A stretch of DNA of 64,000 nucleotides from a bacterium D16-51 (GCA_003612285.1 RAYE01000028.1:1-64000); one strand, 5' to 3'. Counted from the first letter of the stretch, positions 17,415 to 26,068 are shown. Notes: a model not told the origin generated them from the letters alone. Numbers and translations: made by a program.

Positions 17415-18664
17415 CGGAAAAATTATTTACAAAAAATTTCACGCTCCTTATTTTGGGGCAGCTAACCTCATTGTTTGGAAATTTTATATTGAAATTGGCA
17501 CTGTCCATGTATGTACTGGAAGCGACTGGTTCGGCAACCATATTTGCAGGGATATTGTCTGCTGCTACAATCCCGACCATTATTTTGTCACCGCTTGGCG
17601 GTATCTTGGCGGACAGGGCAGACAGACGGAATGTTATGGTGGCGTTAGACGCATTGACTGGTGTATCCGTTTTATGTGCAGCACTATTCTTGGCGGAAAG
17701 CAATGCCATTGCTGTAATCAGTACGTTGCTTATTATACTTTCTATTTTGGGTGCGTTTGAAACGCCTACTGTTCAAGCGTGTATTCCTACCATGTTACAA
17801 GGGGACAATATTATGAAAGGAAATGCCGTTGTAAATCAAGTGGCATCTTTATCCTATCTGATTGCCCCTATGTTGGGCGGCGTATTGTATGCCATGCTTG
17901 GGCTAAAACCCGTAATGTATGCAAGCGTTGTCTGCTTTTTTATTACTGCCATGTTTGAATGTTTTATAAAATTGAGCTATCAGCGTATTCAAAATCAAGG
18001 CGGTGTGCTTCAAATTGTTGAGCAGGATTTTTTATCAAGTATACGGTATATTTCAAAAGAACAGACCAGTATATCAAAAATGCTGCTTTTAACGGCATTC
18101 TCAAGGTTTTTTGTGATGGGCATTACCATAGTCGGACTTCCTTTTCTTGTGCGGACTGTCCTCGGATTTAATCCAAGATATTATGGGGCTGCGGAAAGTG
18201 CGCTGGCGGTCGCTGCAATCTTGGGGAGCATTGCCGCAGGAATTTTGGCAGAGAAATTGAAAATACATAAATTATCTGTCCTGCTTGCTTCTCTGGGTAT
18301 TTTCATTATCCCTGCCGGCATTGTTTTCTTTTTGCCAGTGAATGCCATGATAAAGTATGGCGTTACGGTTGTATCATTTTGCGGTATGCAGGCTGTTATC
18401 AGTATATTTTCTATTTTCGCTGTTTCCCTCATACAGCAGAGGACGCCAAATCATTTAATAGGAAAAGTGATGGCTTATACATCAACGGTTACTTTGTGCG
18501 TCCAGCCCATAGGACAAATCGTGTACGGTTTTTTGTTTGACAAATTTTACAGTACCGTATATTTTGTCTTAATCCCGACTGGCATCATAGTTTGCATTGT
18601 AGGATTATCTGCAATGAGCTTTTTTAAGAACATGGAAAGGGAACAGCAGGAGGTGTCAGCATGA
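17411..18664 (+). CDS. MFS drug efflux transporter
   Basis: A 417-residue polytopic protein with about 12 membrane helices. The motif GGILADRADRRNVMVALD between helices 2 and 3 is the MFS signature. It resembles the MFS_3 group that includes Mef-type macrolide exporters, but the substrate cannot be read from the sequence. It sits between TetR and a KTR protein with 4-nt overlaps on both sides, a compact regulated efflux operon. Confidence 0.88.
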   Translation: MTEKLFTKNFTLLILGQLTSLFGNFILKLALSMYVLEATGSATIFAGILSAATIPTIILSPLGGILADRADRRNVMVALDALTGVSVLCAALFLAESNAIAVISTLLIILSILGAFETPTVQACIPTMLQGDNIMKGNAVVNQVASLSYLIAPMLGGVLYAMLGLKPVMYASVVCFFITAMFECFIKLSYQRIQNQGGVLQIVEQDFLSSIRYISKEQTSISKMLLLTAFSRFFVMGITIVGLPFLVRTVLGFNPRYYGAAESALAVAAILGSIAAGILAEKLKIHKLSVLLASLGIFIIPAGIVFFLPVNAMIKYGVTVVSFCGMQAVISIFSIFAVSLIQQRTPNHLIGKVMAYTSTVTLCVQPIGQIVYGFLFDKFYSTVYFVLIPTGIIVCIVGLSAMSFFKNMEREQQEVSA

Positions 18665-18849
18665 AGCAAGAAAAGTGGCTATTGTGTCCTGTATGCGGAA
18701 ACAAGACGAGATTGAAATTGCGTGAAGATACGGTACTTGAGAAATTCCCTTTATTTTGCCCAAAATGTAAACAGGAAACTCTTATAAATGTCCGACAAAT
18801 GAATATGTCTGTTATCAGAGAGCCAGACGCAAAGACGCAGAGCCGATGA
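18661..18849 (+). CDS. Cysteine-rich KTR-domain protein, copy 1
   Basis: A 62-residue zinc-ribbon protein with two knuckles, CPVCGNKTRLK and CPKCKQETLI. The KTR name comes from the NKTR motif after the first Cys pair. Such small proteins often end antibiotic-resistance operons in Firmicutes mobile elements; their function is not known to me. It overlaps the MFS gene by 4 nt. A close copy is at 24371. Confidence 0.85.
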   Translation: MKQEKWLLCPVCGNKTRLKLREDTVLEKFPLFCPKCKQETLINVRQMNMSVIREPDAKTQSR

Positions 18850-18892
18850 ATTTGTGAGATAGTTTGAAATCACAATACATCGGCTCTGTTTT
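18838..18892 (+). terminator. Terminator of the tetR-MFS-KTR operon
   Basis: CAGAGCCGATG (from 18838) pairs with CATCGGCTCTG (18878-18888), with inner pairing of TTGTGA and TCACAA, then TTTTG. The stem includes the stop codon of the KTR gene. Confidence 0.8.
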
Positions 18893-18987
18893 GTATTCCG
18901 CAATTTTTTACAATTCAAATAATAAGCCTGTTGGTATGATGTAAGCAGGCAAGAGAATTGTCAAAAAATTGAAAGGAAGTGTTGGAA

Positions 18988-19383
18988 ATGGATTACAAAA
19001 ATCTGTTTGAAAAATTCAACGAGGGAGGAAAGCTGCTGTTAAAAGATGCCACAGTTACATTTGACGCTATCCCGTGGTCGAAACATCCTGCTTTTGAGGG
19101 TGTGGAACTGAAACACATTATTACATCCGAAAGGACAGACGGACAATTCAGCTACCATCTTGTGAGGATAGCCCCTAATAAAAAGATTGGCAGCCATATC
19201 CACGAGAAACAACTGGAAACGCATGAAGTAATTTCTGGCACGGGCGTGTGCGTAAATGACGGTGTGGAATTGCCTTATGAAGCGGGCGTAATATCCATAT
19301 TTCCCATAGGCGTACCGCATGAAGTGATTGCAGGGGATGACGGGCTTTACCTGTTCGCAAAGTTTATGCCCGCCCTCTGCTAA
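18988..19383 (+). CDS. Cupin-domain protein
   Basis: A 131-residue single-domain cupin. Motif 1 is seen in IGSHIHEKQLETHEVISGTG and motif 2 in GVISIFPIGVPHEVIAGDD, with His residues placed to hold a metal. Such small cupins bind or change small molecules; no substrate can be given. ATG 18988 follows GAAAGGAAG; the in-frame GTG at 18979 lies inside that site. It converges on the AraC gene, which may regulate it. Confidence 0.82.
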   Translation: MDYKNLFEKFNEGGKLLLKDATVTFDAIPWSKHPAFEGVELKHIITSERTDGQFSYHLVRIAPNKKIGSHIHEKQLETHEVISGTGVCVNDGVELPYEAGVISIFPIGVPHEVIAGDDGLYLFAKFMPALC

Positions 19384-19396
19384 TAGCTTTATCTGG

Positions 19397-20206
19397 TTAT
19401 ATCTCTTTCGTATCGCCGAATGGTATGAGTGCCCCAGAGGGTATAGAGGTATTTTGGGGGATAATTCCAGAAGAATATTTATAAGTTAAAGGCGGCAAGC
19501 CTACCTGTTTTTCAAATTGCTTTATGAAGTGGCTTTGGTCGCAGAAACCCGTGGTCAAAGCTACTTCGGTTATTGTATCGGCTTCGTGGATTAGGCGTTG
19601 CGCCTTGCGGATGCGGTTCTGGATTTGGAACTGGTGCGGCGTAAGCCCTACCTCTGCCTTGAAGCTTCTGATAAAGTGGTATTTGCTGATAAAAGCGTTT
19701 TGTGCCATTTCCTCGACAGAAAGTTTGCATTCTGGGTATAACTCCAACTGTCTTTTTAAGTCGTGGATATAAGGGGTATGGTTTTTTAGCTGCCAGTTGG
19801 AAGAATCCGAGGTTTCATCCAGACAGTTTAATAGCTGTAATATCTGATATTGATTGATTTTTCCCATATTCAGAGCCTGCATCAGAAGAAATCCAATATG
19901 TTTTTGTACGGTGGTAATATCTACGTCGTTTACAGCATTCTTATCAATGCACAGGGTAAGCAGGGAATAGCTGTCATGTGCCGAAATGCTATGCGGTTCA
20001 TACGGAAATATTGTAAATGTTTCGTTTTGCTTATAAGTCCTTGTTTCCTTATTCGTTGTAAGGACTACGGAGCCGTCCAGTATGATACCGATTGTCAGTA
20101 CGGAAACGTGATTATGCAGCGGGTAAGATATAGTTGAATTTTTGCAGAAAATCAGCTCAATGCCTGTTTCTGTATGATATAAATAGCGGATATTGTTTGT
20201 AGCCAT
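19397..20206 (-). CDS. AraC-family regulator with cupin sensor
   Basis: A 269-residue protein. Residues 1-110 form a cupin-like sensing domain (ISYPLHNHVSVLTIGIILDG). Residues 165-255 hold two AraC helix-turn-helix units (LSVEEMAQNAFISKYHFIRS, ITEVALTTGFCDQSHFIKQF). It is only 13 bp from the convergent cupin gene. The target is unknown; nearby MATE or cupin genes are possible. Confidence 0.9.
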   Translation of the reverse strand: MATNNIRYLYHTETGIELIFCKNSTISYPLHNHVSVLTIGIILDGSVVLTTNKETRTYKQNETFTIFPYEPHSISAHDSYSLLTLCIDKNAVNDVDITTVQKHIGFLLMQALNMGKINQYQILQLLNCLDETSDSSNWQLKNHTPYIHDLKRQLELYPECKLSVEEMAQNAFISKYHFIRSFKAEVGLTPHQFQIQNRIRKAQRLIHEADTITEVALTTGFCDQSHFIKQFEKQVGLPPLTYKYSSGIIPQNTSIPSGALIPFGDTKEI

Positions 20207-20247
20207 AGGTTTTCCTCACGGTCTGTTATCCATTTCATGGACTTGTG

Positions 20248-20784
20248 TTATATGTTGGCGTTGCAGCTTTCAAGTAAACGGTTTGTTCCTGTTATTTCAG
20301 CATCTACAAGGTCAATCATTCTTTTTACATTTGCAGAATGGGCAGAAGAAACTTCATTTTCCCATAACGGATTGATTTGTTTTTCAATCCCTGCACGGTA
20401 CTTTTGCAAAATATTAAGCCGCTCCTGCAAAAGTTCCTGCTGTTCATCAGGGGTAAATGTACTTAGAAAAAAAGCGGCAATAGAAAAGATGTTTGTATCG
20501 TAGTTGAATTGCAGGATGGATGCTTTTAAAGTGTTTACAAATTCTTTTTTCCCCTTATCAGAAAGTTTGTAAACGGTGCGGTCTGGCATATTCCCGATTT
20601 TCTCGGTAGTGCCAGATATAAATTCCTTTTTCTCAAGGGTTTTTAAGGTCGAATATACCGTTGAATCAGCGATATTAAACCACCATTTCACATTCATGTA
20701 GTTTAAGAGTTTTATTATCTCGTATGCGTTAAGTGGTTTTTCGTATATGAAACCTAAAAGCATTGTGGCAGGTTTGGACAGCAT
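20248..20784 (-). CDS. PadR-family regulator
   Basis: A 178-residue regulator with an N-terminal winged helix (LLGFIYEKPLNAYEIIKLLN, STVYSTLKTLEKKEFISG) and a C-terminal coiled-coil dimer domain, the PadR-s1/Vir layout. AAGGAGG precedes the ATG on the minus strand. It is divergent from 20906-22025, and a perfect palindrome lies between them, so it probably represses itself and the divergent pair. Confidence 0.9.
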   Translation of the reverse strand: MLSKPATMLLGFIYEKPLNAYEIIKLLNYMNVKWWFNIADSTVYSTLKTLEKKEFISGTTEKIGNMPDRTVYKLSDKGKKEFVNTLKASILQFNYDTNIFSIAAFFLSTFTPDEQQELLQERLNILQKYRAGIEKQINPLWENEVSSAHSANVKRMIDLVDAEITGTNRLLESCNANI

Positions 20785-20819
20785 GTTTTTTCCTCCTTGA
20801 CATTGGATTGTATTTGTAG

Positions 20820-20837
20820 TACTTTATATATAAAGTA
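20820..20837. promoter_or_regulatory. Perfect palindrome, likely PadR operator
   Basis: TACTTTATATATAAAGTA is an 18-bp perfect palindrome in the 121-bp gap between padR and the divergent gene. It is 35 bp before the padR start and 69 bp before the other start, well placed for a repressor to cover both promoters. Confidence 0.65.
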
Positions 20838-20905
20838 GTTTTTATGGACACTACTATTATAACATATCAATATAGAAAAAGGAATACTGGAAAAGGAGGT
20901 TTTTT

Positions 20906-21373
20906 ATGCCGCAGCTCAATAAAGGGGGTAAATTTGTATTTGGTCTTTCTGTTATAAACCCCGATTTAACAATACACATCCCGCCACAGGCATTGTTGGA
21001 ATATGATGCACTGCGGGATGGAAAAGTGATAATTTTTACGGGAAGCAAAATAACAGGCGGCTTTTGCGTGACGACATATCCGCTGCTGTCAAATTCAAAA
21101 CTCAGCCATATATTGGAAGAATGCCCTGCGTTAAGGGACTGCCAGCTTTCCGAGGGTGAGTTTACCCGATATAAAGGGCGTAAATATGCGTGGATTAACA
21201 TTGATAAGGACGGAGCTGTTAAATTGCCGCAAGATACGTTGGACGTTTTAGAATTACAGTCTGGAATGGAATTGTTGTCAATCCGCAGCAGTGATATTGC
21301 CTTTACAATGGGAGCAAAAGGAACACTGCTTGAAAAAGCGCATAATTTTCATGGAGAAATTAAGAGATATTAG
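20906..21373 (+). CDS. Unrecognised protein, possibly AbrB-like fold
   Basis: A 155-residue soluble protein. The second half (WINIDKDGAVKLPQDTLDVL, LELQSGMELLSIRSSDIAFT) has the beta-rich swapped-hairpin pattern of AbrB/SpoVT proteins, and the first half repeats a similar pattern (VINPDLTIHIPPQALLEYDA), so it may be two such units. I do not recognise a named family. It precedes the DUF998 gene by 13 nt, under likely PadR control. Confidence 0.65.
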   Translation: MPQLNKGGKFVFGLSVINPDLTIHIPPQALLEYDALRDGKVIIFTGSKITGGFCVTTYPLLSNSKLSHILEECPALRDCQLSEGEFTRYKGRKYAWINIDKDGAVKLPQDTLDVLELQSGMELLSIRSSDIAFTMGAKGTLLEKAHNFHGEIKRY

Positions 21374-21386
21374 GGGAGATTGGAAA

Positions 21387-22025
21387 ATGGGAAATATAAT
21401 AAACAGTAAGTTATTTCATTCAGTTATGCTCTTTACAGTTGTTGGCGAGTTTTTTCTTCCGTGGATATTATGTCGGTATTATGATGGGTACAGCAGTAAA
21501 ACAATGGCTATGAGTGCGTTGGGGAGTCTGCAAAGCCCCGTTCGTGTTATTTATAATACATGGTTAATATGGCTTGGATGTTTTCTGGCATTTGCAGCGG
21601 TTGCATATTTTTTTGCTACGAAAAAAGATTTTCCAATCCTATCGGTTTTACTTTTGTTTTCACTGGGGACATTTGCTGTCGGAGCAGGATTGGTTTCGGG
21701 AATATTCCATGTGAATGAAAACAAAGACATTATCACTGCGGCTTCAAAAGTACACGGAATAAGTGCGGCAATCGGATTTATGGCATTATTGTTTTTCCCA
21801 TTGCTAAATGGGATTTTAGCATTCAAGCAGAACAATGTTATTTTCGGCATTATATGTGTTATTTCTTTTATCATGGCATTAATTTTCTTTGTCTGCTTTA
21901 TTATGGGAGATAAAGAGCAGTTTCAAAACACCGTGTTGAAATATGAGGGATTGTGGGAACGTCTGTCTTTGCTTTGTATGTATATACCGCTTGTTTACAT
22001 GGCTGTCCATAATCTGCTGTCCTAA
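21387..22025 (+). CDS. DUF998-like membrane protein
   Basis: A 212-residue protein with about six membrane helices (LFHSVMLFTVVGEFFLPWIL at the start, last helix near 190-210). The layout, with a conserved glycine-rich loop and His in VHGISAAIGFMALLFFPLLN, resembles DUF998/Frag1-type proteins of unknown function. ATG 21387 follows GGGGAGA; an in-frame ATG at 21291 only overlaps the preceding gene. It is co-transcribed with that gene. Confidence 0.7.
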   Translation: MGNIINSKLFHSVMLFTVVGEFFLPWILCRYYDGYSSKTMAMSALGSLQSPVRVIYNTWLIWLGCFLAFAAVAYFFATKKDFPILSVLLLFSLGTFAVGAGLVSGIFHVNENKDIITAASKVHGISAAIGFMALLFFPLLNGILAFKQNNVIFGIICVISFIMALIFFVCFIMGDKEQFQNTVLKYEGLWERLSLLCMYIPLVYMAVHNLLS

Positions 22026-22163
22026 GATAGTGAAGAGGTAAAAAATAGCAAGAATGATGAAAAGATAGAAAACTCCTTGTGCTACAATATCTCATTGAAC
22101 CCCTGCTTTGACATTTCGTAATGTTAAAAAATGCGGGTGAAAACGAGGAAAGGAGGTCGCAAA

Positions 22164-23051
22164 ATGCAAGGTCAGACAGTACGCATTGTTTCACAGGCTA
22201 TCCGCTATATCGAAGAACATCTGCATGAAAAGATGGATTTAGATATGGTGGCATCGGCACTGCACTATTCCAAATACCACCTGCATCGGATTTTCACAAA
22301 GACCGTCGGCTTGACGATTCACGACTACGCAAAACGGCGGCAGCTTACAGAAGCGGCAAAACTTCTGGTGTTTTCTGCAAAACCGATTATTGAGATTGCC
22401 CTTATGAGCGGATATGAAAGCCAGCAGGCATTTACGGATATTTTTAAGGCGATGTATAAGACTTCCCCTGCGGAATTTCGGGAAACGGAAAATTTTTACC
22501 CGTTACAGCTTGAAATCTATCTGAAGGAGGAACTTGTAAAAATGGATTTGACAAAAGACAATATTAAATTTGCCACGCCCGAAGATGCAGATGATTGGAT
22601 GGAACTGGTAAGCCTTACGATTGACGGCTATCCATGTCTGGATAAAAAAGATTATGCCGCAAACCTGCATCAGTATATTGCGGATAAAAAGGCTCTGATA
22701 TTGCGGGATGACGATATGGCTATTGGCGTGATGGGATTTTCGCCCGACACAGGCAGCATAGACTTTCTGTCTGTCCATCCGCAGTATCGGCATCTTGGCA
22801 TTACAAAGCTGTTCCTTGATAAGCTGGCAGACGAGCTGCTCTATGGAAAAGAGATTACGTTGACGACATACCGTGCAGGCGATAAGGCAGATACGGGTTG
22901 GCGGGAAGAATACCGCCGTCTTGGATTTGCAGAACGGGAACTGCTTGTGGAATATGGCTATCCGACGCAGCGTTTCGTGCTTCCACCGAAAAACAAGGAG
23001 GAAACAAGGAATGACCGAAACACAGAAAAACCCGTTAGCAGAGAGCTTTAA
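22164..23051 (+). CDS. AraC-GNAT fusion regulator
   Basis: A 295-residue fusion. Residues 1-105 are an AraC DNA-binding domain with both helix-turn-helix units (MDLDMVASALHYSKYHLHRI, IIEIALMSGYESQQAFTDIF). Residues 130-285 are a GNAT acetyltransferase (SIDFLSVHPQYRHLGITKLF contains the acetyl-CoA loop). AGGAGG lies 10 nt before the ATG. It overlaps the MATE exporter by 41 nt and probably activates it in response to a compound that the GNAT part may bind or acetylate (inference). Confidence 0.88.
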   Translation: MQGQTVRIVSQAIRYIEEHLHEKMDLDMVASALHYSKYHLHRIFTKTVGLTIHDYAKRRQLTEAAKLLVFSAKPIIEIALMSGYESQQAFTDIFKAMYKTSPAEFRETENFYPLQLEIYLKEELVKMDLTKDNIKFATPEDADDWMELVSLTIDGYPCLDKKDYAANLHQYIADKKALILRDDDMAIGVMGFSPDTGSIDFLSVHPQYRHLGITKLFLDKLADELLYGKEITLTTYRAGDKADTGWREEYRRLGFAERELLVEYGYPTQRFVLPPKNKEETRNDRNTEKPVSREL

Positions 23052-24351
23052 CGCCCTATCCCTTATCCGATTTGCTTTCCCAAGCATGGTGATGATGCTG
23101 TTTATGGGATTATACACCATTGTGGATACGATTTTCGTCGCACGGTTTGTAGACACGAACGCCTTGTCGTCCATCAATATCGTCTGTCCCGTCATCAATC
23201 TGATTGTCGGTCTGGGGACGATGCTTGCGACAGGAGGAAGTGCGGTTGTTGCGAAGAAAATGGGGAATGGAAACACAGAGGAAGCCAGAAGCAATTTCAC
23301 ATTGATTGTTGTGGCAGGAGCGGTTATCGGTCTGCTGATTACAACGGCAGGGCTTCTCTTTTTGGATGAAATCATCTGGGGATTGGGGGCGAGTGAAATA
23401 TTGTTCCCATATTGCAGGGATTATCTGACGATACAGCTCATTTTCGCTGCTTTTAACATGATGCAGGTGCTGTATCAGAATCTGTTTGTGACGGCGGGGA
23501 AACCGACATTAGGTTTAGCACTTGCTGTTCTGGCGGGGATTGCCAATATTATTTTTGATTATGTCTTTATCGTTTTACTGCAAATGGGAATCAAGGGAGC
23601 AGCTATTGGGACAGGCATCGGATATATGATACCGACAATTATCGGTACAATATTTTTTCTGATGAAAAGAAGTGAGCTGCACTTTTGCAAGCCTGACATG
23701 GACGCATCTGTTCTGCTGAAAAGCTGTTCCAATGGTGCATCAGAAATGGTAAGCCAGTGTTCGACTGCCGTAACTACATTTCTGTTTAATGTAACGATGA
23801 TGAAATTGTTGGGTGAGGACGGCGTAGCTGCGATTACGGTAATCATCTATTCGCAATTCCTCTTAACATCGCTTTATATTGGCTTTTCTATGGGAACAGC
23901 CCCCGTCGTAAGCTATAACTATGGGAGCGGGAATGTAAAACAGCTAAAAAAGACTGTCCGTATTTGTTTCAGCTTTATAGCGGAGATTTCCATATTTGTA
24001 TTTTTATTTTCTCTGTTTGGCGGGGAAAGCATTGCAAAGGTATTTGCGGAGAACAACAGGAATGTTTTTGAGATTACAAAGAATGGATTTAGCATTTTTT
24101 CATTCAGCTTTCTGTTCTCTGGATGTAATATTTTTTCATCTGCATTATTTACGGCATTATCCAATGGGAAAGCATCGGCAACCATATCTTTCTTGCGGAC
24201 ATTTGGATTCATTATGGTGTTCCTTTTGGCGTTACCGAGATTTTTAAATGTAACGGGCGTATGGCTTGCAGTACCGCTTGCGGAGCTTTTCACGCTTATG
24301 CTGACGATATATCTGCTATGCAGGCATCGGAAACAGTACCATTATTTTTGA
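23011..24351 (+). CDS. MATE-family efflux transporter
   Basis: A 446-residue multidrug/oligosaccharide exporter-type protein with about 12 helices. Family patterns are seen near the start (RFAFPSMVMMLFMGLYTIVD, LVGLG-type loop and MLATGGSAVVAKKMGNGNTE). ATG 23011 has AAGGAGG upstream inside the preceding gene. Export of a drug or metabolite by a cation gradient follows from the family; the substrate is unknown. A KTR gene follows after 19 nt, as after the MFS exporter. Confidence 0.9.
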   Translation: MTETQKNPLAESFNALSLIRFAFPSMVMMLFMGLYTIVDTIFVARFVDTNALSSINIVCPVINLIVGLGTMLATGGSAVVAKKMGNGNTEEARSNFTLIVVAGAVIGLLITTAGLLFLDEIIWGLGASEILFPYCRDYLTIQLIFAAFNMMQVLYQNLFVTAGKPTLGLALAVLAGIANIIFDYVFIVLLQMGIKGAAIGTGIGYMIPTIIGTIFFLMKRSELHFCKPDMDASVLLKSCSNGASEMVSQCSTAVTTFLFNVTMMKLLGEDGVAAITVIIYSQFLLTSLYIGFSMGTAPVVSYNYGSGNVKQLKKTVRICFSFIAEISIFVFLFSLFGGESIAKVFAENNRNVFEITKNGFSIFSFSFLFSGCNIFSSALFTALSNGKASATISFLRTFGFIMVFLLALPRFLNVTGVWLAVPLAELFTLMLTIYLLCRHRKQYHYF

Positions 24352-24370
24352 AAGAAAGGCAGGCAAGAAA

Positions 24371-24568
24371 TTGAAACAGACAGAATGGATATTATGCCCT
24401 GTCTGCGGGAGTAAAACCCGCAGCAGAATAAGGGAGGATACTATTCTGATAAATTATCCTCTCTACTGCCCGAAATGCAGGCAGGAAACATTGATTGAAG
24501 CAAAAAATTTACAAGTAACAGTCATCACAGAGCCAGACACATTAGATGCAGAGCCGATGAACGTGTGA
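24371..24568 (+). CDS. Cysteine-rich KTR-domain protein, copy 2
   Basis: A 65-residue zinc-ribbon protein, closely similar to the one at 18661 (CPVCGSKTRSRIREDTILIN, CPKCRQETLIEAKNL). It starts at TTG. The 3' end also matches copy 1: both finish in GCAGAGCCGATGAA and run into a related stem, so gene and terminator were duplicated as a unit. Confidence 0.82.
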   Translation: MKQTEWILCPVCGSKTRSRIREDTILINYPLYCPKCRQETLIEAKNLQVTVITEPDTLDAEPMNV

Positions 24569-24687
24569 GCAATCACAGTTTGTCGGCTTTTCTTTTTACA
24601 TAACCAGAGGTAGGCACGTCCACCAAATTAAAAAAAACGGCGATTTGGTGGGCGGTATTGCTATGCCCGAAAGACTTAACAAGCACT

Positions 24688-24721
24688 CTCCAAACCTGCT
24701 TCAAGTTTGGAGGGATTTTTA
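24688..24721 (+). terminator. Intrinsic terminator after MATE-KTR
   Basis: CTCCAAAC (24688-24695) pairs with GTTTGGAG (24705-24712), then GGATTTTTA. Eight perfect pairs and a T-run. Confidence 0.75.
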
Positions 24722-24837
24722 TTGCCTGCAAATAGCAATTTCCATTTACATATATCATATCGGGGATGGGTGGACAGCCTGTTAAAAAAATCCTTGTCAG
24801 TGCAAGGGGGCTTTCTACCCAAGAAGTAGAAGTCAAA

Positions 24838-24854
24838 TCTCTACATATAAGAAC
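24838..24854 (+). repeat. Right copy of 17-bp cargo-edge repeat
   Basis: TCTCTACATATAAGAAC matches the copy at 16454 with one change; the AA before it and the AAAT after it are also shared. Confidence 0.55.
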
Positions 24855-24867
24855 CAAAATATCTATA

Positions 24868-24902
24868 AACCGTGAGGGCGTGACAGCCTTTGCGGTTTTT
24901 CT
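24868..24902 (+). terminator. Hairpin with T-run upstream of the sigma factor gene
   Basis: AACCGTGAGGGC (24868-24879) pairs with GCCTTTGCGGTT (24886-24897), twelve pairs with several G-U, then a T-run. It follows the edge repeat and insulates the sigma factor gene, or acts as an attenuator for it. Confidence 0.65.
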
Positions 24903-25014
24903 TTTGTCGTTTTTTGTTAGAACACGTCGTAAGGCGGTTTCTGGAATTGGATGCCGTTCTCCGCCCGTCAATCTGGATTTTCAAAAAAATTCAGATTGAT
25001 TGGAGGAAATTACA

Positions 25015-25485
25015 ATGCTTGAAAAGCATCCAAACCGAAAAAAGGACAAGTATAATCCGTACACTTTGACGATAACCGAGGGGCATTATTATCTTTCTTT
25101 TAAGGACGGACGTGGAAAGCAGCAGAATATTGAGATTGACGAAATGCTGTACCAGACGTTTGACAGATTTGAGCTTGAGGACATATCCCATCTCAACAGG
25201 GTGAGCAGGCACATTGAACACTCCGAACTGACCGAAGAAACGCTGAATGACAGAGCTTTTTATAAGGCAGAACGGATTGAGGATATTGTTTCAGAGAGCA
25301 TCGAATACGAGCAGCTACATAGGGCGGTTTCCGAACTTCCCGAAGTGCAGCGGCGCAGGCTGAAACTGTACTTCTTCGGGGAGCTGACCTATGAGCAGAT
25401 TGCGAAGTTGGAGGGCTGCAAATATCAAGCTGTCCAGTGTTCTGTAAAAGCGGCATTAAAGGCGATAAAAAAATTTATGAAATAA
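25015..25485 (+). CDS. Sigma-70-like (region 4) ICE regulator
   Basis: A 156-residue protein. The C-terminal 65 residues are a sigma-70 region 4 helix-turn-helix (LHRAVSELPEVQRRRLKLYF, LTYEQIAKLEGCKYQAVQCS). Region 2 is not evident. Proteins like this stand before the recombination genes in Tn916/Tn1549-like elements. GGAGG lies 9 nt before ATG 25015. A role in switching on excision or transfer is inferred. Confidence 0.85.
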   Translation: MLEKHPNRKKDKYNPYTLTITEGHYYLSFKDGRGKQQNIEIDEMLYQTFDRFELEDISHLNRVSRHIEHSELTEETLNDRAFYKAERIEDIVSESIEYEQLHRAVSELPEVQRRRLKLYFFGELTYEQIAKLEGCKYQAVQCSVKAALKAIKKFMK

Positions 25486-26068
25486 TTGCCTTGTATTGTG
25501 GCGAATGAGTGAGCAAACAGGTGAAGGGGCTTAAGCCCTTTCACCTGTTTCGCTTTATAGCAGGAACGGGACGACTCTTTGAAAATCGAATACCCATTCA
25601 CCAAATACATTCTCTTTGTGGCTGTAATAAGTATAAGCGTGTGCAGCGGTACGCCATGACCCGCCGAAAGGCAGTAAGCGAAAAAATATCGACTGAAAAT
25701 ATCGGGCAGCTCCCGATTTCGCCAAGACCCACAAAGAGGACAATGATACTCCCGTCCAGCCACAGTCCGAGCGGTAACCAATCCGCCGCAGGCAATGGGG
25801 GCGGCTCTGTCAGACCGACAGTTGGGGTGCAATTCCCGTGGAGTCAGTTCGCTGCTGACCGTTTGGTGACTTTCCTTGCGTTATCACGCATCAGCATTTT
25901 CGGGGTGTCGGGGACAAATAGAAAATGCTTTCTATCATAAAGCCAGATGCAGGACGGTCAATGGAACAGAGTTTGTTTTATATTCTCCCGACCTTAAATG
26001 CTTCCTTGCGTCTGGCTGTTACATAGGCAGGGTATTCCTGCCTAAATCAAAATAGGAGGTCAGACACT
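25486..26068. other. 583-bp intergenic region with strong RNA structure
   Basis: No convincing gene. A 143-codon frame is open at 25509-25940, but it has no ribosome site and reads like translated structured DNA (Ser/Arg/Pro rich). The region starts with a 16-bp terminator stem and includes AGCATTTTC pairing with GAAAATGCT near 25893-25930, GTCAGTTCGCTGCTGAC, and GGCAGGGTATTCCTGCC just before the mazF ribosome site. It may hold a regulatory RNA or a recombination site. Confidence 0.5.
25515..25550 (+). terminator. Long stem terminator of the sigma-like gene
   Basis: AAACAGGTGAAGGGGC (25515-25530), loop TTAA, then GCCCTTTCACCTGTTT (25535-25550). Sixteen pairs with one G-U make it strong in both directions. 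Confidence 0.75.

Larger units (their letters stand above)
24569..25014. other. Intergenic stretch at the right edge of the cargo
   Basis: About 450 bp with no convincing gene. It holds the end of the KTR stem, two intrinsic terminators and the right copy of the 17-bp edge repeat. The remaining 24720-24835 shows nothing I can name. Confidence 0.5.

Noticed and set aside
25780-25870. Cobalamin-riboswitch-like string GGGGTGCAATTCCC in the region before mazF
   Set aside because: Only the P4-like part is present. The B12 box with GCCACTG does not follow in the right form, and the next gene (mazF) does not fit cobalamin control.
25509-25940. 143-codon ORF between the sigma-like gene and mazF
   Set aside because: No ribosome site, odd Ser/Arg/Pro composition, and its first part is a terminator stem.
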